Assembly: GCF_013408245.1 (NCBI RefSeq)
Contig: NZ_JACBYS010000001.1
Coordinates: forward strand, 2,170,001-2,234,000
DNA: 64,000 bases
Direction of reading: 5' to 3'
Source: Duganella sp. 1224
Lineage (GTDB): Bacteria > Pseudomonadota > Gammaproteobacteria > Burkholderiales > Burkholderiaceae_D
The notes beneath the pieces are model-generated. The model saw only the letters and a list, made by a program, of their open reading frames with translations, had not been told where the DNA came from and ran no database searches. The position numbers were made by a program, and so were the translations under genes. Positions 47,905 to 57,268 of this stretch are shown one piece after another (the stretch's first letter is position 1; the number at the start of each line of letters is the position of its first letter).

Positions 47905-48282
47905 ATGTCGGTCACGATTCCTTCGGTCAGCGAGCTGACCTTGCTGAAAGTGCTGTGGAAACAGCAACCACTGAGCGCGCGCGAGATTCATGACGCCGCC
48001 GCCGATGAACTGGGCTGGTCGTTCTCGTCCACCCGCAAGACGCTGGACCGCATGCTGGAGAAGCAGATGATCAGCATGCAGGTGGTGCACGGCATCAACG
48101 TCTACAGCGCGGTGCTGGAGAAGGTGGGCACACTGGCCGCCTTCGCGCGCGACTTCGGCCGCCGCGTGATGGAGCTGGACGCGCCGCTGCCGGTGGCCAT
48201 GTTCACCGGCAGCAAACTGGTCGATCAGCAGGAGCTGTCGCAGCTGGAGCAAATGCTGAACGACTGGCCGGCGGAGGAGTGA
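47905..48282 (+). CDS. BlaI/MecI/CopY family repressor
   Basis: 125 residues, winged helix: ELTLLKVLWKQQPLSAREI and GWSFSSTRKTLDRMLEKQMI, with the C-terminal dimerisation helices. In beta-lactam systems a BlaR1 protease cleaves the repressor; the adjoining gene is a BlaR1-type protease, so this is a classic sensor-repressor pair. Its TGA overlaps the ATG of the next gene. Confidence 0.93.
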   Translation: MSVTIPSVSELTLLKVLWKQQPLSAREIHDAAADELGWSFSSTRKTLDRMLEKQMISMQVVHGINVYSAVLEKVGTLAAFARDFGRRVMELDAPLPVAMFTGSKLVDQQELSQLEQMLNDWPAEE

Positions 48283-49898
48283 TGATCCCGCTGTGGACGA
48301 TGCAGTGGCTCTTGTCCTGTGCCGGCAGCCTGGCGGTCGGCCTGGTGGCGTGGGCACTGCTGCGCGCTGCCGTACGCTGGTGGCCGGCGCTGCGGACGCG
48401 GCGCAACGTATGGCTGGCGGCGCAGGCCGTGGTGGCGGCCGCCGCCCTGCTGCCCTTGGTGCCGCACCCCTCAAAGCTTCGGCTCGCGCCACAAATCGAG
48501 CTTGATGTGCCGCCGCTTGGCAGCCACGTCCGCAACGACGCGCCGGCGGCCGGCACGGCCACGCCAACCGCTGCCACAGCGCAGTCAGCCGCAACGCAGT
48601 CAGCCGCATCAGCGCCAGCATTCGCGTCCGCTCGCGCAACCGCGGCCGTTGCAGATGCCATGCAGGCCGCCTCGCCGTCCGCCGCCAGCGCCCTGCCGCT
48701 GCTAGCCGCCGGCTGGCTGTTCGTGTATGCGGCGGGCCTGGCGCGTGCCGTGGCACGCCAATGGCGGGCACGCCGCCTGTTGCGCGGCCTGATCGCCGGC
48801 GCACAGTGCCTGACACCCGACGAGCTGCAAGCCCACGACGGTTTCACCGCCGGCCAGCGGCGCGCCATCGCCCGGCACAGGCTGACCGTCCTGCGCACTG
48901 ACGCGGCCATCTCGCCGATGCTGATCGGCGTGCGCCGTCCGCGCCTCCTGTTGCCGGCCCACCTGCAAGCACTGGACGCTACACAACAACGGATGATCAT
49001 CGCGCACGAATTGCACCACTGGCGCGCGCAAGACCCGCTCTGCCTCGCACTGGCCGCCGCGCTGCGGACGATTTTCTGGTTCAATCCCGCCCTGCGCTGG
49101 ATGGCGACGCACATGGAGTGGGCGCTGGAACTCCAGTGCGATCAGCGAGTGTTGACCGGCCGCCCGCAGCACGAGCGCAAGCAGTATGCCGCGTCCCTGC
49201 TGCAACAATGGACCATGATGACGCCCGTTGGCGTGGCTGCCTTCAACGGCGCCACCGTTGCCGCCCGCCTGCGCCACATGCAGAAGGACGGCTTGCCCAC
49301 ACTGAGCGCCGCAGCCGTGTGGTTCACCGGCGCCGCGCTGACGGTCGTGCTGGTGGCGGGCGCGCTGCTGCAGCCAGCGCTGGCCTTCAGCCTACCTTCC
49401 GCCGCCGTCAGTCCGCCAACGATGCCGGTGGTGGCGGCACCGGTCGAGGCATGGCGCCTGCCACTCGACAAGGTCCGCGTCACCAGCTTCTACGGCGTGA
49501 TGCGCAGCGTGCTGCCCACGCCGCACAAGGGCATCGACTTCGCCGCCGCCAAAGGCACGCCGGTGCACGCCGTGGCCAGCGGCACCGTCATCGCCGCCGG
49601 CCCCATCGCCGAGAATGACGGCCGATACGGCAACGTGGTCATCATCGACCACGGCGCGCAACGTTCGTTCTTCGCCCACCTTGACAGCGTCAGCGTGACA
49701 GCCGGCCAGCACGTGCAAGCCGGCGCCTTGATCGGCGCCACCGGCCAAAGCGGCTTCGCTACCGGACCGCATCTGCACATGGAAGTGCGGCAGGGCGGCC
49801 GCAACATCGATCCGGCGTCCATGTACCCCACGCTGGACGCCCATGCAACCCAGCGCGCCCTCAAGGTCCGCCGCCAGCAACTGCCCCAGAAGGGATAA
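48282..49898 (+). CDS. M56 (BlaR1-type) metalloprotease fused to an M23 peptidase
   Basis: 538 residues. Membrane helices about 5-30, 42-62, 138-158 and 345-368. M56 HExxH at HELHHW (about H242-H246) lies cytosolically between helices 3 and 4. After helix 4 the exported C-terminal part (about 395-520) is an M23/LytM endopeptidase: HKGIDF, FAHLDS and GPHLHMEV zinc ligands intact. BlaR1 normally has a penicillin-binding domain here; a peptidoglycan-cutting module replaces it. Starts at TGATG overlap with BlaI; GGAGGAG upstream. Confidence 0.92.
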   Translation: MIPLWTMQWLLSCAGSLAVGLVAWALLRAAVRWWPALRTRRNVWLAAQAVVAAAALLPLVPHPSKLRLAPQIELDVPPLGSHVRNDAPAAGTATPTAATAQSAATQSAASAPAFASARATAAVADAMQAASPSAASALPLLAAGWLFVYAAGLARAVARQWRARRLLRGLIAGAQCLTPDELQAHDGFTAGQRRAIARHRLTVLRTDAAISPMLIGVRRPRLLLPAHLQALDATQQRMIIAHELHHWRAQDPLCLALAAALRTIFWFNPALRWMATHMEWALELQCDQRVLTGRPQHERKQYAASLLQQWTMMTPVGVAAFNGATVAARLRHMQKDGLPTLSAAAVWFTGAALTVVLVAGALLQPALAFSLPSAAVSPPTMPVVAAPVEAWRLPLDKVRVTSFYGVMRSVLPTPHKGIDFAAAKGTPVHAVASGTVIAAGPIAENDGRYGNVVIIDHGAQRSFFAHLDSVSVTAGQHVQAGALIGATGQSGFATGPHLHMEVRQGGRNIDPASMYPTLDAHATQRALKVRRQQLPQKG

Positions 49899-49901
49899 CC
49901 C

Positions 49902-52025
49902 ATGCCAGTACCACGCATCACCAGCAGCCTGCTGCTGGCGGTGTCGGCTTGCGCCTGCGCGACGGACCTGCCGCAGCCGCAGCAAGTCGTCGTCGCCGGT
50001 TCCAGCGCCGACCAGCGCCAGCGCGACACCACCACCAGCATTGTGATCCAGCACGCGGACATTGTGCGGCAAGGCGACCAAGCGCTGTCCGATGTGCTCA
50101 AGCGCCTGCCGGGCATCAGCATCACCGGCGCGCCGGGCCAGGGCGGCGCAATCCAGATGCGCGGCCTGGGCAACGGCTACACGCAGATCCTGCTGAATGG
50201 CGAGCCAGTGCCGTCGGGCTTCTCGCTGGATGCCATCGCTCCCGAGACCATCGAGCGCATCGAAATCCTGCGCAGCGCCACGGCGGAGCTGAGCAACCAG
50301 TCGGTAGCGGGCGCGATCAACATCATCCTGAAAAAAGCGGTAAAACGCGGACAACGCTCCGTGACGGCCAGCGTCGCCAGGCAGCACGGCGTCAACACGC
50401 CGGCGCTCAGCGCCCAACTCTCCGACCAGCATGACGCCTACTCCTACAACCTCGCCGCCACACTGACCCGCAAACGCAGCGAAAAGGCGTTCACCGACTG
50501 GCAGGAGGAGCGTGATGCGTCCGGCCGGGTAACGTTGCTGCGCCGCACGCCACAAACCGAATCGGGACGCACCGACGCGCTGACATTGACGCCGCGCCTG
50601 AACTGGAAACTGGATGACACCGACACGCTCAGCTGGCAAAACTTCGCCTATCTTCGGCGCGTGGACAATCTCGCGCGCGCTGACGAAACGGCGCTGACCG
50701 GTGGCCATAGCGACTATCCGCGCAACACCGCCAACTTCGTCGCCAACTTCGTCATGCTGCGCAGTGACGTGACCTGGACACACGCGCTGTCGAATGGCGA
50801 CAAGCTGGAGATGAAGGTGGGCGCCAGCACCAACCGCCGCACCGGCACCTTTGACTTTCACGGCATGGATACGGCAGGCCGGCCGCTGGCGCGTCATCAT
50901 GTGGATTCCGGACCGGTGGAGAACGACGTCAACAGCAGCGGCACGTATCGCCATCCCGTCGGCGACCGCCATGCGGTGGCGATCGGCTGGGACGCCTCGC
51001 ATGCGCGCCGCAGCGAAAACCGCGACGAGACGCTATTCGATGCTGCCGGCGGACTGGCAGGCCGCAACAACGCGGATTACACGGCGGCGGTCGACCGTGT
51101 GGCGCTGTTTGCACAGGATGAGTGGCAGGTGACCAGACGTTATTCGCTGTATCTCGGCTTACGCCACGAGCGGCTCGGCACCGCCAGCCGCGCACTGGCG
51201 GCCAACGCGCCGGATGCGCTGGACAATAGTTCCGCGGTGTGGAGTCCATCCCTGCAGTCACGCTACGAGCTGGCGAACCAGGACGTGCTGCGGCTGGCAG
51301 TCAGCCGCACGTACAAGGCGCCCGAACTGGCCAGGATGGTGCCACGCCGCTACACCAAGGACAACAACAATAATCCCACCAATCCGGACGAACAAGGCAA
51401 TCCGGCGCTGCGACCGGAGCTGACCTGGGGACTGGATGCAGCGTATGAACATTATCTTGGCGATGGTGCGCTGCTCAGTGCCGGCGTCTACGCGCGCCGC
51501 ATCCGCGACGTGACGCAGTGGCGCCTGTTCGAGCAGGACGGCGTATGGGTGACTGCCCCGTTCAATGATGGCAACGCGCGCGTACACGGCGTTGAACTGG
51601 AGGCCAAGCTGCGTGTGACCAAAGCACTGGATGTGCGGGCGAACGTGGCGCGCAACTGGTCGCGGGTCGACAATGTGCCGGGGCCGGACAACCGCCTGGA
51701 ATCGCAGACGCCGGCCACCGCCAACGTTGGCGCCGACTATCGCTGGTCGGCGCTGACCGTGGGCGGCAATATGAATTATCAGGCCGCAGGGCCATCGCGC
51801 CAGTCGGCGCAGGTGCTGAACAGCGCCAGTGCCAAGCGCGAACTGGATGTGTATGCGCTATGGAAGATGAACGCTAAAACCCAGCTGCGCGTCTCGGCCA
51901 GCAATCTGCTGCATCAGGACGCCACCGAAACCTCCAGCTTCATTGACGCCAGCGGCGCCACCCGTACCTTCCGCCAGATGCCCACTCAGCCGACGGTACG
52001 CGTGCAACTGGAGCACCAACTGTAA
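49902..52025 (+). CDS. TonB-dependent outer membrane receptor
   Basis: 707 residues, signal peptide to about residue 20. Plug domain: ALSDVLKRLPGISITGAP, AIQMRGLGNGYTQILLNGEPVP and ETIERIEILRSATAELSNQSVAGAINIILKK. A 22-strand barrel follows (about 190-707), ending in VRVQLEHQL, a plausible C-terminal beta signal. Three bases from the M56::M23 gene, so it is in the operon. Substrate unknown; no siderophore or vitamin genes near. Confidence 0.9.
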   Translation: MPVPRITSSLLLAVSACACATDLPQPQQVVVAGSSADQRQRDTTTSIVIQHADIVRQGDQALSDVLKRLPGISITGAPGQGGAIQMRGLGNGYTQILLNGEPVPSGFSLDAIAPETIERIEILRSATAELSNQSVAGAINIILKKAVKRGQRSVTASVARQHGVNTPALSAQLSDQHDAYSYNLAATLTRKRSEKAFTDWQEERDASGRVTLLRRTPQTESGRTDALTLTPRLNWKLDDTDTLSWQNFAYLRRVDNLARADETALTGGHSDYPRNTANFVANFVMLRSDVTWTHALSNGDKLEMKVGASTNRRTGTFDFHGMDTAGRPLARHHVDSGPVENDVNSSGTYRHPVGDRHAVAIGWDASHARRSENRDETLFDAAGGLAGRNNADYTAAVDRVALFAQDEWQVTRRYSLYLGLRHERLGTASRALAANAPDALDNSSAVWSPSLQSRYELANQDVLRLAVSRTYKAPELARMVPRRYTKDNNNNPTNPDEQGNPALRPELTWGLDAAYEHYLGDGALLSAGVYARRIRDVTQWRLFEQDGVWVTAPFNDGNARVHGVELEAKLRVTKALDVRANVARNWSRVDNVPGPDNRLESQTPATANVGADYRWSALTVGGNMNYQAAGPSRQSAQVLNSASAKRELDVYALWKMNAKTQLRVSASNLLHQDATETSSFIDASGATRTFRQMPTQPTVRVQLEHQL

Positions 52026-52111
52026 TCAGTGCAGGGTGCGGCCGATCCGCCCAGGCCGGAACACACTGCGGTCAGCGTCCTTCAAGCGATGGTGTGATAT
52101 CGTTGCGGCCT

Positions 52112-53218
52112 ATGACGCAACAATCGTATAAACCGTTTAAACGCTGCATGGTGCTCGGCGGTGGCGGATTCCGCTTCGGCATTTACATCGGCATGTACGC
52201 CGCGCTGCGGCAGGCCGGCAAGGCGCCGGACGTGCTGCTGGCCAGCTGCGGCGGCGCCATCGCCGCCACCATCATCCACAACCTGCCCGATCCCGAGGCG
52301 CAGCGCGCGTGGCTGTCGTCCGAGTCGATGTACCGCTTCTGGTGCAGCCTGCGCTCTACCGAGCACGCGGCGCTGATCGGCAACTTGCTGCGCGCCGCTC
52401 GGCGCAAGTTGTCCAGCGCGGCCGCGCCGGTGATTCCGGACCTGTTTAACGACTACCTGTTCGAGATACCGCCGCAACTGCCCTTCCCGCCCGCCTCCGG
52501 CACGGCGGAGGTCGATGTCGCCATCATCGGCGGCAAGCTGCTGTTCGGCCCCGGGGACGTGGGCCAGCCGCGCGGCCAGCGCAAGCTGTACGCGGAGACG
52601 GTGTTCTGCAACCAGCGCGCCGCCGCCGCGCTGCATGGCATGGACTCGCCGCTGGCCGACGCCCGCTGGGGCGAGCACGCCATCGCGCGTGAGCTGCGCA
52701 TCGACGGCAGCGTGCCGCTCACCGAAGCCGCGCGCATCTCCATCGCCGACATGATCTACTTCCGCTGCGCGCAGTATCGCGGCGACGAATACATCGGCGG
52801 TGTGCTGGACCTGTTCCCGGTCGAAATCGCCCGCCGCCTCGGCGAGGAAGTCATCATGGAATTCAAGGAAGCGTTCGACCAGGTGTTCTCGATCCCCGCC
52901 TGGCGCGCGGTGCTGGGCGTGGACGGCAATGCGCGCCTGCGCTACGCCAACAGCCATCTGGCCGACATCCGCATCGATTCATCGGACGTGTCGGTGGTGC
53001 TGGAACGGCAGCAGATGCAGCAAAAGCTGGACTGGCTGCGCAACCGCATCGAGCTGCAGATGCCGCCGTCCCACGACATCTTCGTGCAGCACATGAACGA
53101 CCAGTGGCAGTACGGCTACGACCGCGCGCGCGAAGCGCTGGCGCGGCCGCCACGCCAGCAGCCGATGGTGCGCCGCGCCAACCGCCACAGCAAGCCGCTG
53201 CGCAGCATCGAGCCTTAA
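52112..53218 (+). CDS. Patatin-like protein with an altered active site
   Basis: 368 residues, patatin-like fold. The oxyanion motif is GGGGFRFG (about residues 16-23); the nucleophile elbow reads LASCGGA with S45 (usual GxSxG has Ala at first Gly). The usual DG(G/A) motif reads YIGGVLDLFPVEI, so the catalytic Asp appears to be Ile. May be a pseudo-lipase or have a shifted Asp. ATG 52112 (MTQQSYK) fits the family; the upstream ATG 52094 lacks homology. Confidence 0.8.
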   Translation: MTQQSYKPFKRCMVLGGGGFRFGIYIGMYAALRQAGKAPDVLLASCGGAIAATIIHNLPDPEAQRAWLSSESMYRFWCSLRSTEHAALIGNLLRAARRKLSSAAAPVIPDLFNDYLFEIPPQLPFPPASGTAEVDVAIIGGKLLFGPGDVGQPRGQRKLYAETVFCNQRAAAALHGMDSPLADARWGEHAIARELRIDGSVPLTEAARISIADMIYFRCAQYRGDEYIGGVLDLFPVEIARRLGEEVIMEFKEAFDQVFSIPAWRAVLGVDGNARLRYANSHLADIRIDSSDVSVVLERQQMQQKLDWLRNRIELQMPPSHDIFVQHMNDQWQYGYDRAREALARPPRQQPMVRRANRHSKPLRSIEP

Positions 53219-53226
53219 ATCGAGCC

Positions 53227-54927
53227 TTAAAGGAAGTCCGACGCCAACGCCTGGTGCAGCGAGGCCACCGCCGCCGAGCCCTCGCCCACCGCCGCCGCCA
53301 CCCGCTTGACGGAGCCGCTGCGCACATCGCCCACCGCAAACACGCGCGGACGGCTGGTTTCCAGCAGATGGCGCGGCCGCTCCAGCGGCCAGCGCCCGGC
53401 CGGCACGTCCGACCCGGTGAGCACGAAGCCCTTGTCGTCCAGCGCCACGCAATCGCCCAGCCATGCGGTGCTGGGCTCGGCGCCGAGGAACAGGAACAGA
53501 TGGCGCGCCGGCGCCTCGCGCGGTTCGCCGCCTTCGCTTTGCCAGCAGATGCTTTCCAGCCTGTCGGTGCCGCGCAGTTCCACGATCTGCTTGTGGGTGT
53601 GCAGCGTGATCTTCGGCGACGCCTCGATGCGCTGGATCAGATAGCGCGACATGCTGGCCGCCAGTCCGCCCGAGCGCACCACGATGTGCACATGCTTCGC
53701 GTGGCCCGACAGGAACACCGCCGCCTGCCCGGCCGAATTGCCGCCGCCGACGATCACCACTTCCTCGTCGGTGCAGAAGTTCGCCTCCATGAACGAGGCG
53801 CTGTAGTACACGCCGCGTCCCTCGAAGCGCTCCAGCTCCGGCAAGGCCGGCTTGCGGTAGCGCGCGCCGCTGGCGATGACGATGGACCGCGCGCGCAGCT
53901 GCTCGCCGCTGTCGATTTGAATGCCGTATTCCGGACTGTCGCAATCGACCTTGCTGACCTTGACCGGCACCGCCACCTCGGCGCCGAACTTGCGCGCCTG
54001 CGACAGGCCGCGGCCGGCCAGCGCCTGGCCGGTGATCCCGGTGGGGAAGCCAAAGTAGTTTTCGATCTTGGAGCTGGCGCCGGCCTGGCCGCCGGGCGCC
54101 TTGGCGTCCAGCACCGCCACCGTCAGGCCCTCGGACGCCGCATACACGGCCGCTGCCAGGCCCGCCGGGCCGGCGCCCACCACCACCACGTCGAACAGGC
54201 GGCCGTCGATGCTGTCCGGCGAAATGCCGATGCCGTCGGCCAGCTGGCGTAGCGTCGGGCGGCGCAGCACCTCGCCGTTCAGCGTGACCACCGCGGGAAT
54301 GTCCTCCGGCTTGACGCCGAAGCGGGCCATCAGCTTGTGCGCCTCGTCGTCGGCGTCGTACTCGGTGTCGAAATAGGCGGCCGGCTGGCCATTGCGGTTG
54401 AGGAACTGGCGCAGTACCAGCGTTTCCTGCGAATCGCGCGCGCCAAACACCACCACGCCGCCGGTCTGGTCCTGCATGTAGGCCACGCGCCGCAGGATGA
54501 AGGCGCGCATGATGGTTTCGCTCAGCGCCGCCTCCGAAATCACCAGCGTGCGCAGCGACTCTTCGCTGACCACGATCAGCTCACTGTCGCTGACCACGCG
54601 CGCGGTGGCGACGGCGGCGCGGCCGGCCAGCGCGCCCATCTCGCCGGTGAACATGCCGGGGCCGTGGGTGCCGAGCACCGTCGACCCCAGCGCCGAGCCG
54701 CGCTCGACCTCGATCGCGCCGGAGATGAGCACGTACATGGGGATGTGGCGCTCGCCCTGGCGGAACAGTACCGAGCCGGCGGCAAAACGCCGGCGCTCGC
54801 CGTAGCGCAGCAGCACGTCGAACTGGTCTTCGCTCAGGGTGGGAAAAATCTGGTGACGGCGGTTGCCGATGTCGGATGATGCCAAATGCGGGGCGACGTT
54901 GTTGCCGCCCCCGGGTTGCTGTGCCAT
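53227..54927 (-). CDS. Fused cNMP-binding, glutaredoxin-like and thioredoxin-reductase-like protein
   Basis: 566 residues. About 25-150 is a cyclic-nucleotide-binding domain (FAAGSVLFRQGERH, GEMGALAGRAA), with no HTH. About 155-230 is a glutaredoxin-like fold without Cys pair (GARDSQETLVLRQFL). About 240-555 is a TrxR-type flavoprotein: FAD motif VVVVGAGPAGLAA, NAD motif VVIVGGGNSAGQAA and GDVRSGSVKRVA. The redox CxxC is replaced (SASF), so it cannot reduce thioredoxin directly. Likely a signalling or electron-relay role. Confidence 0.88.
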   Translation of the reverse strand: MAQQPGGGNNVAPHLASSDIGNRRHQIFPTLSEDQFDVLLRYGERRRFAAGSVLFRQGERHIPMYVLISGAIEVERGSALGSTVLGTHGPGMFTGEMGALAGRAAVATARVVSDSELIVVSEESLRTLVISEAALSETIMRAFILRRVAYMQDQTGGVVVFGARDSQETLVLRQFLNRNGQPAAYFDTEYDADDEAHKLMARFGVKPEDIPAVVTLNGEVLRRPTLRQLADGIGISPDSIDGRLFDVVVVGAGPAGLAAAVYAASEGLTVAVLDAKAPGGQAGASSKIENYFGFPTGITGQALAGRGLSQARKFGAEVAVPVKVSKVDCDSPEYGIQIDSGEQLRARSIVIASGARYRKPALPELERFEGRGVYYSASFMEANFCTDEEVVIVGGGNSAGQAAVFLSGHAKHVHIVVRSGGLAASMSRYLIQRIEASPKITLHTHKQIVELRGTDRLESICWQSEGGEPREAPARHLFLFLGAEPSTAWLGDCVALDDKGFVLTGSDVPAGRWPLERPRHLLETSRPRVFAVGDVRSGSVKRVAAAVGEGSAAVASLHQALASDFL

Positions 54928-55010
54928 GCCGTATCCTCGCGGTGTGATACAGCCATCATAGCGCTAATTGCACAACGCGGCAGCCTTCCTTCGGACAGGC
55001 AGGCCGGGTC

Positions 55011-55340
55011 TTACTGGCACAGCTGCTTCCACTGCGCGTCGAATTCGGCCGGCGACACGTCCTGCGCCAGCAAGGTCAGGTCGCGCGCCACTGAAATATA
55101 GCGCTGGAAGCCGATGTAGCCGCCAAACGCGTCCTTGGCGTTGACCTCGCCGCACGGCGCGCCGCCCTTGCCGATGAACTGGTTGCGGAACTGGGCCTGG
55201 CTGGGTTCCAGGATCTTTTCCTTGACATATTTTTCACCCAGCTTGGTCAACGTCGCCGCGTCCTCCTGCTGTTTTTGCGCCGCCGTCTTGCCGCAGCCGG
55301 CCAATACCAGCGCCAACGCCATCGTGATAGCCAATCTCAT
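55011..55340 (-). CDS. Small lipoprotein, unknown
   Basis: 109 residues with lipobox LAGC (Cys about 16). Mature part is helical then beta (PCGEVNAKDAFGGYIGFQRYI). The sequence resembles small proteobacterial lipoproteins of unknown function (PCGEVN.. GGYxGF). It lies between the flavoprotein and the divergently encoded asparaginase. Confidence 0.65.
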   Translation of the reverse strand: MRLAITMALALVLAGCGKTAAQKQQEDAATLTKLGEKYVKEKILEPSQAQFRNQFIGKGGAPCGEVNAKDAFGGYIGFQRYISVARDLTLLAQDVSPAEFDAQWKQLCQ

Positions 55341-55457
55341 ATGTTTTCTCTTTTATATGTGTGCCGCGATCCCACCTTAACGCAGCAACAGCCCGCATTG
55401 TTGACACGCGGGGCTTTTGTTAATATCCCAAGCTTTACAGTCCGCTCAGGAGAACAC

Positions 55458-56534
55458 ATGCTCTACCCTCAACCCGCCCGCTGGTGCAAAGCCCTGCTGG
55501 CTTGTGCAATGTTGCTCAGTTCCTATGCCGGGGCAGCTGAAAAGCTGGCCCACGTGACCATCCTGGCCACCGGCGGCACCATCGCCGGCAGCGGCGCCAC
55601 CAGCACCACCACGGTCGGCTATACCGCCGCCACCGTCGGCGTCAACCAGCTGATCGCGGCGGTGCCGGAGCTGGCCAAGGTCGCCGACGTCAAGGGCGAG
55701 CAGGTGTTCCAGATCGCCAGCGAAAACATGAGTAATGAACATTGGCTCAAACTGGCCCAGCGCGTCAACACCCTTTTGGCCCAGCCAGACGTTGACGGTA
55801 TCGTCATCACGCACGGCACCGACACGCTGGAAGAAACCGCCTACTTCCTCGACCTGACCGTCAAGAGCCGCAAGCCGGTGGTGCTGGTGGGCGCCATGCG
55901 TCCGGGCACCGCGCTGTCGGCCGATGGTCCGATCAACCTGTACAACGCGGTGCTGCTGGCGGCCAGCCAGGAAGCGGTCGGCAAGGGCGTGCTGGTGGCG
56001 ATGAATGACCAGATCCACGCCGCCCGCGACGTCACCAAGACCAACACCTCGACCCCGGACAGCTTCAAGACGCCGGAACTGGGCATGCTGGGCTACATCC
56101 AGGGCAACAAGCCCTACTTCTACCACGTGCCGGCGCGCAAGCACACCGCCGACACCGAGTTCGACGTCAGCAAGCTGAGCGCGCTGCCGCAGGTGGACAT
56201 CGTCTACGGCTACGCCAATGTGGGTCCGGTGGCGCTGAACGCGCTGGTGGCGGCCGGCGCCAAGGGCATCGTCCACGCCGGCGTGGGCGACGGCAGCCTG
56301 GCCACCCCGGTCAAGGCGGCGCTGGTGGCGGCGCGCAAGCAAGGCGTGCTGATCGTGCGTTCCAGCCGCGTCGGCCAGGGCATCGTGGCGCGCAACGGCG
56401 AAGCCAACGACGACGAGCTGGACTTCGTGGCGTCGGACACGCTGAATCCGCAGAAAGCCCGCATCCTGCTGATGCTGGCGCTGACCAAAACCACCGACAG
56501 CAAACAGATTCAGCGCATGTTCGCCACTTATTGA
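55458..56534 (+). CDS. ansB: L-asparaginase, type II
   Basis: Hydrolyses asparagine to aspartate and ammonia in the periplasm. 358 residues with a signal peptide (ALLACAMLLSSYAGA). Catalytic motif 1 ILATGGTIAGSG and motif 2 GIVITHGTDTLEETAYFLDL hold the two threonines. AGGAGAA precedes ATG 55458; the long upstream frame (55275) is non-coding. Homotetramer in family. Confidence 0.96.
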   Translation: MLYPQPARWCKALLACAMLLSSYAGAAEKLAHVTILATGGTIAGSGATSTTTVGYTAATVGVNQLIAAVPELAKVADVKGEQVFQIASENMSNEHWLKLAQRVNTLLAQPDVDGIVITHGTDTLEETAYFLDLTVKSRKPVVLVGAMRPGTALSADGPINLYNAVLLAASQEAVGKGVLVAMNDQIHAARDVTKTNTSTPDSFKTPELGMLGYIQGNKPYFYHVPARKHTADTEFDVSKLSALPQVDIVYGYANVGPVALNALVAAGAKGIVHAGVGDGSLATPVKAALVAARKQGVLIVRSSRVGQGIVARNGEANDDELDFVASDTLNPQKARILLMLALTKTTDSKQIQRMFATY

Positions 56535-56540
56535 TGACGC

Positions 56541-57164
56541 TTACGGGTAGCTGGGCCGCGCCATGCGGAACCGGCTCTCCGGCGTGATTTCAAAGTAGTC
56601 GGCCGGACCGCCACCCCGCAAGATGGTGCGCGAGCCGGCCGTGTCATATACGCCGTCGCGCAGCAGCTCGTGCGCGATATGCACGCCCACCACTTCCCCC
56701 AGGATCAGCCAGGTATTGGTGTCCGCGCCGGACGCGCTCTGCAGGCGGATGATCTGCGTGCGCCGGCATTCGAACGACACCGGGCTTTCCGCCACGCGCG
56801 GCACACGGACGATGTTGGACGCGGTTGGCGTCAGCCCGGCCAGCTGGAACTCGTCCACCTCCGGCGGCGCCGGCGCGCAGCTGGCGTTCATGGCGTCGGC
56901 CAGCGGGCGGGTGGCCAGGTTCCAGACGAATTCGCCGGTTTCCTCGATATTGCGCAGCGTGTCCTTGCGGCCCAGGCTGGCGAAGCCGATCAGCGGCGGC
57001 GTGTAATTGAAGGCGTTGAAGAAGCTGTACGGCGCCAGGTTGAGGTTGCCGTTGGCGGCGCGGGTGGAAATCCAGCCGATCGGGCGCGGGCCGACGATGG
57101 CGTTGAACGGGTCGTGCGGCAGGCCGTGGCCCCGTGCCGGTTCGTAAAAATAGGGAGTATGCAT
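56541..57164 (-). CDS. Flavin reductase-like (FMN-binding split barrel) protein
   Basis: 207 residues. HDPFNAIVGPRPIGWISTRAA and APYSFFNAFNYTPPLIGFAS are signatures of the flavin_reduct domain, which reduces or binds FMN. SFECRRTQI and LGEVVGVHI follow. GGGAGTATGC gives a ribosome binding site before ATG 57164. Stop is only six bases from the asparaginase stop, so convergent. Confidence 0.9.
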   Translation of the reverse strand: MHTPYFYEPARGHGLPHDPFNAIVGPRPIGWISTRAANGNLNLAPYSFFNAFNYTPPLIGFASLGRKDTLRNIEETGEFVWNLATRPLADAMNASCAPAPPEVDEFQLAGLTPTASNIVRVPRVAESPVSFECRRTQIIRLQSASGADTNTWLILGEVVGVHIAHELLRDGVYDTAGSRTILRGGGPADYFEITPESRFRMARPSYP

Positions 57165-57268
57165 GGCCCATTGTCGCACACGTCCCCGCAACAATTTATA
57201 CAAATTGGGTATTGCGCTCCTGCGGTGTGGGTATTACGCTAAGTAAATCACTTACTTGAAACACGTCC

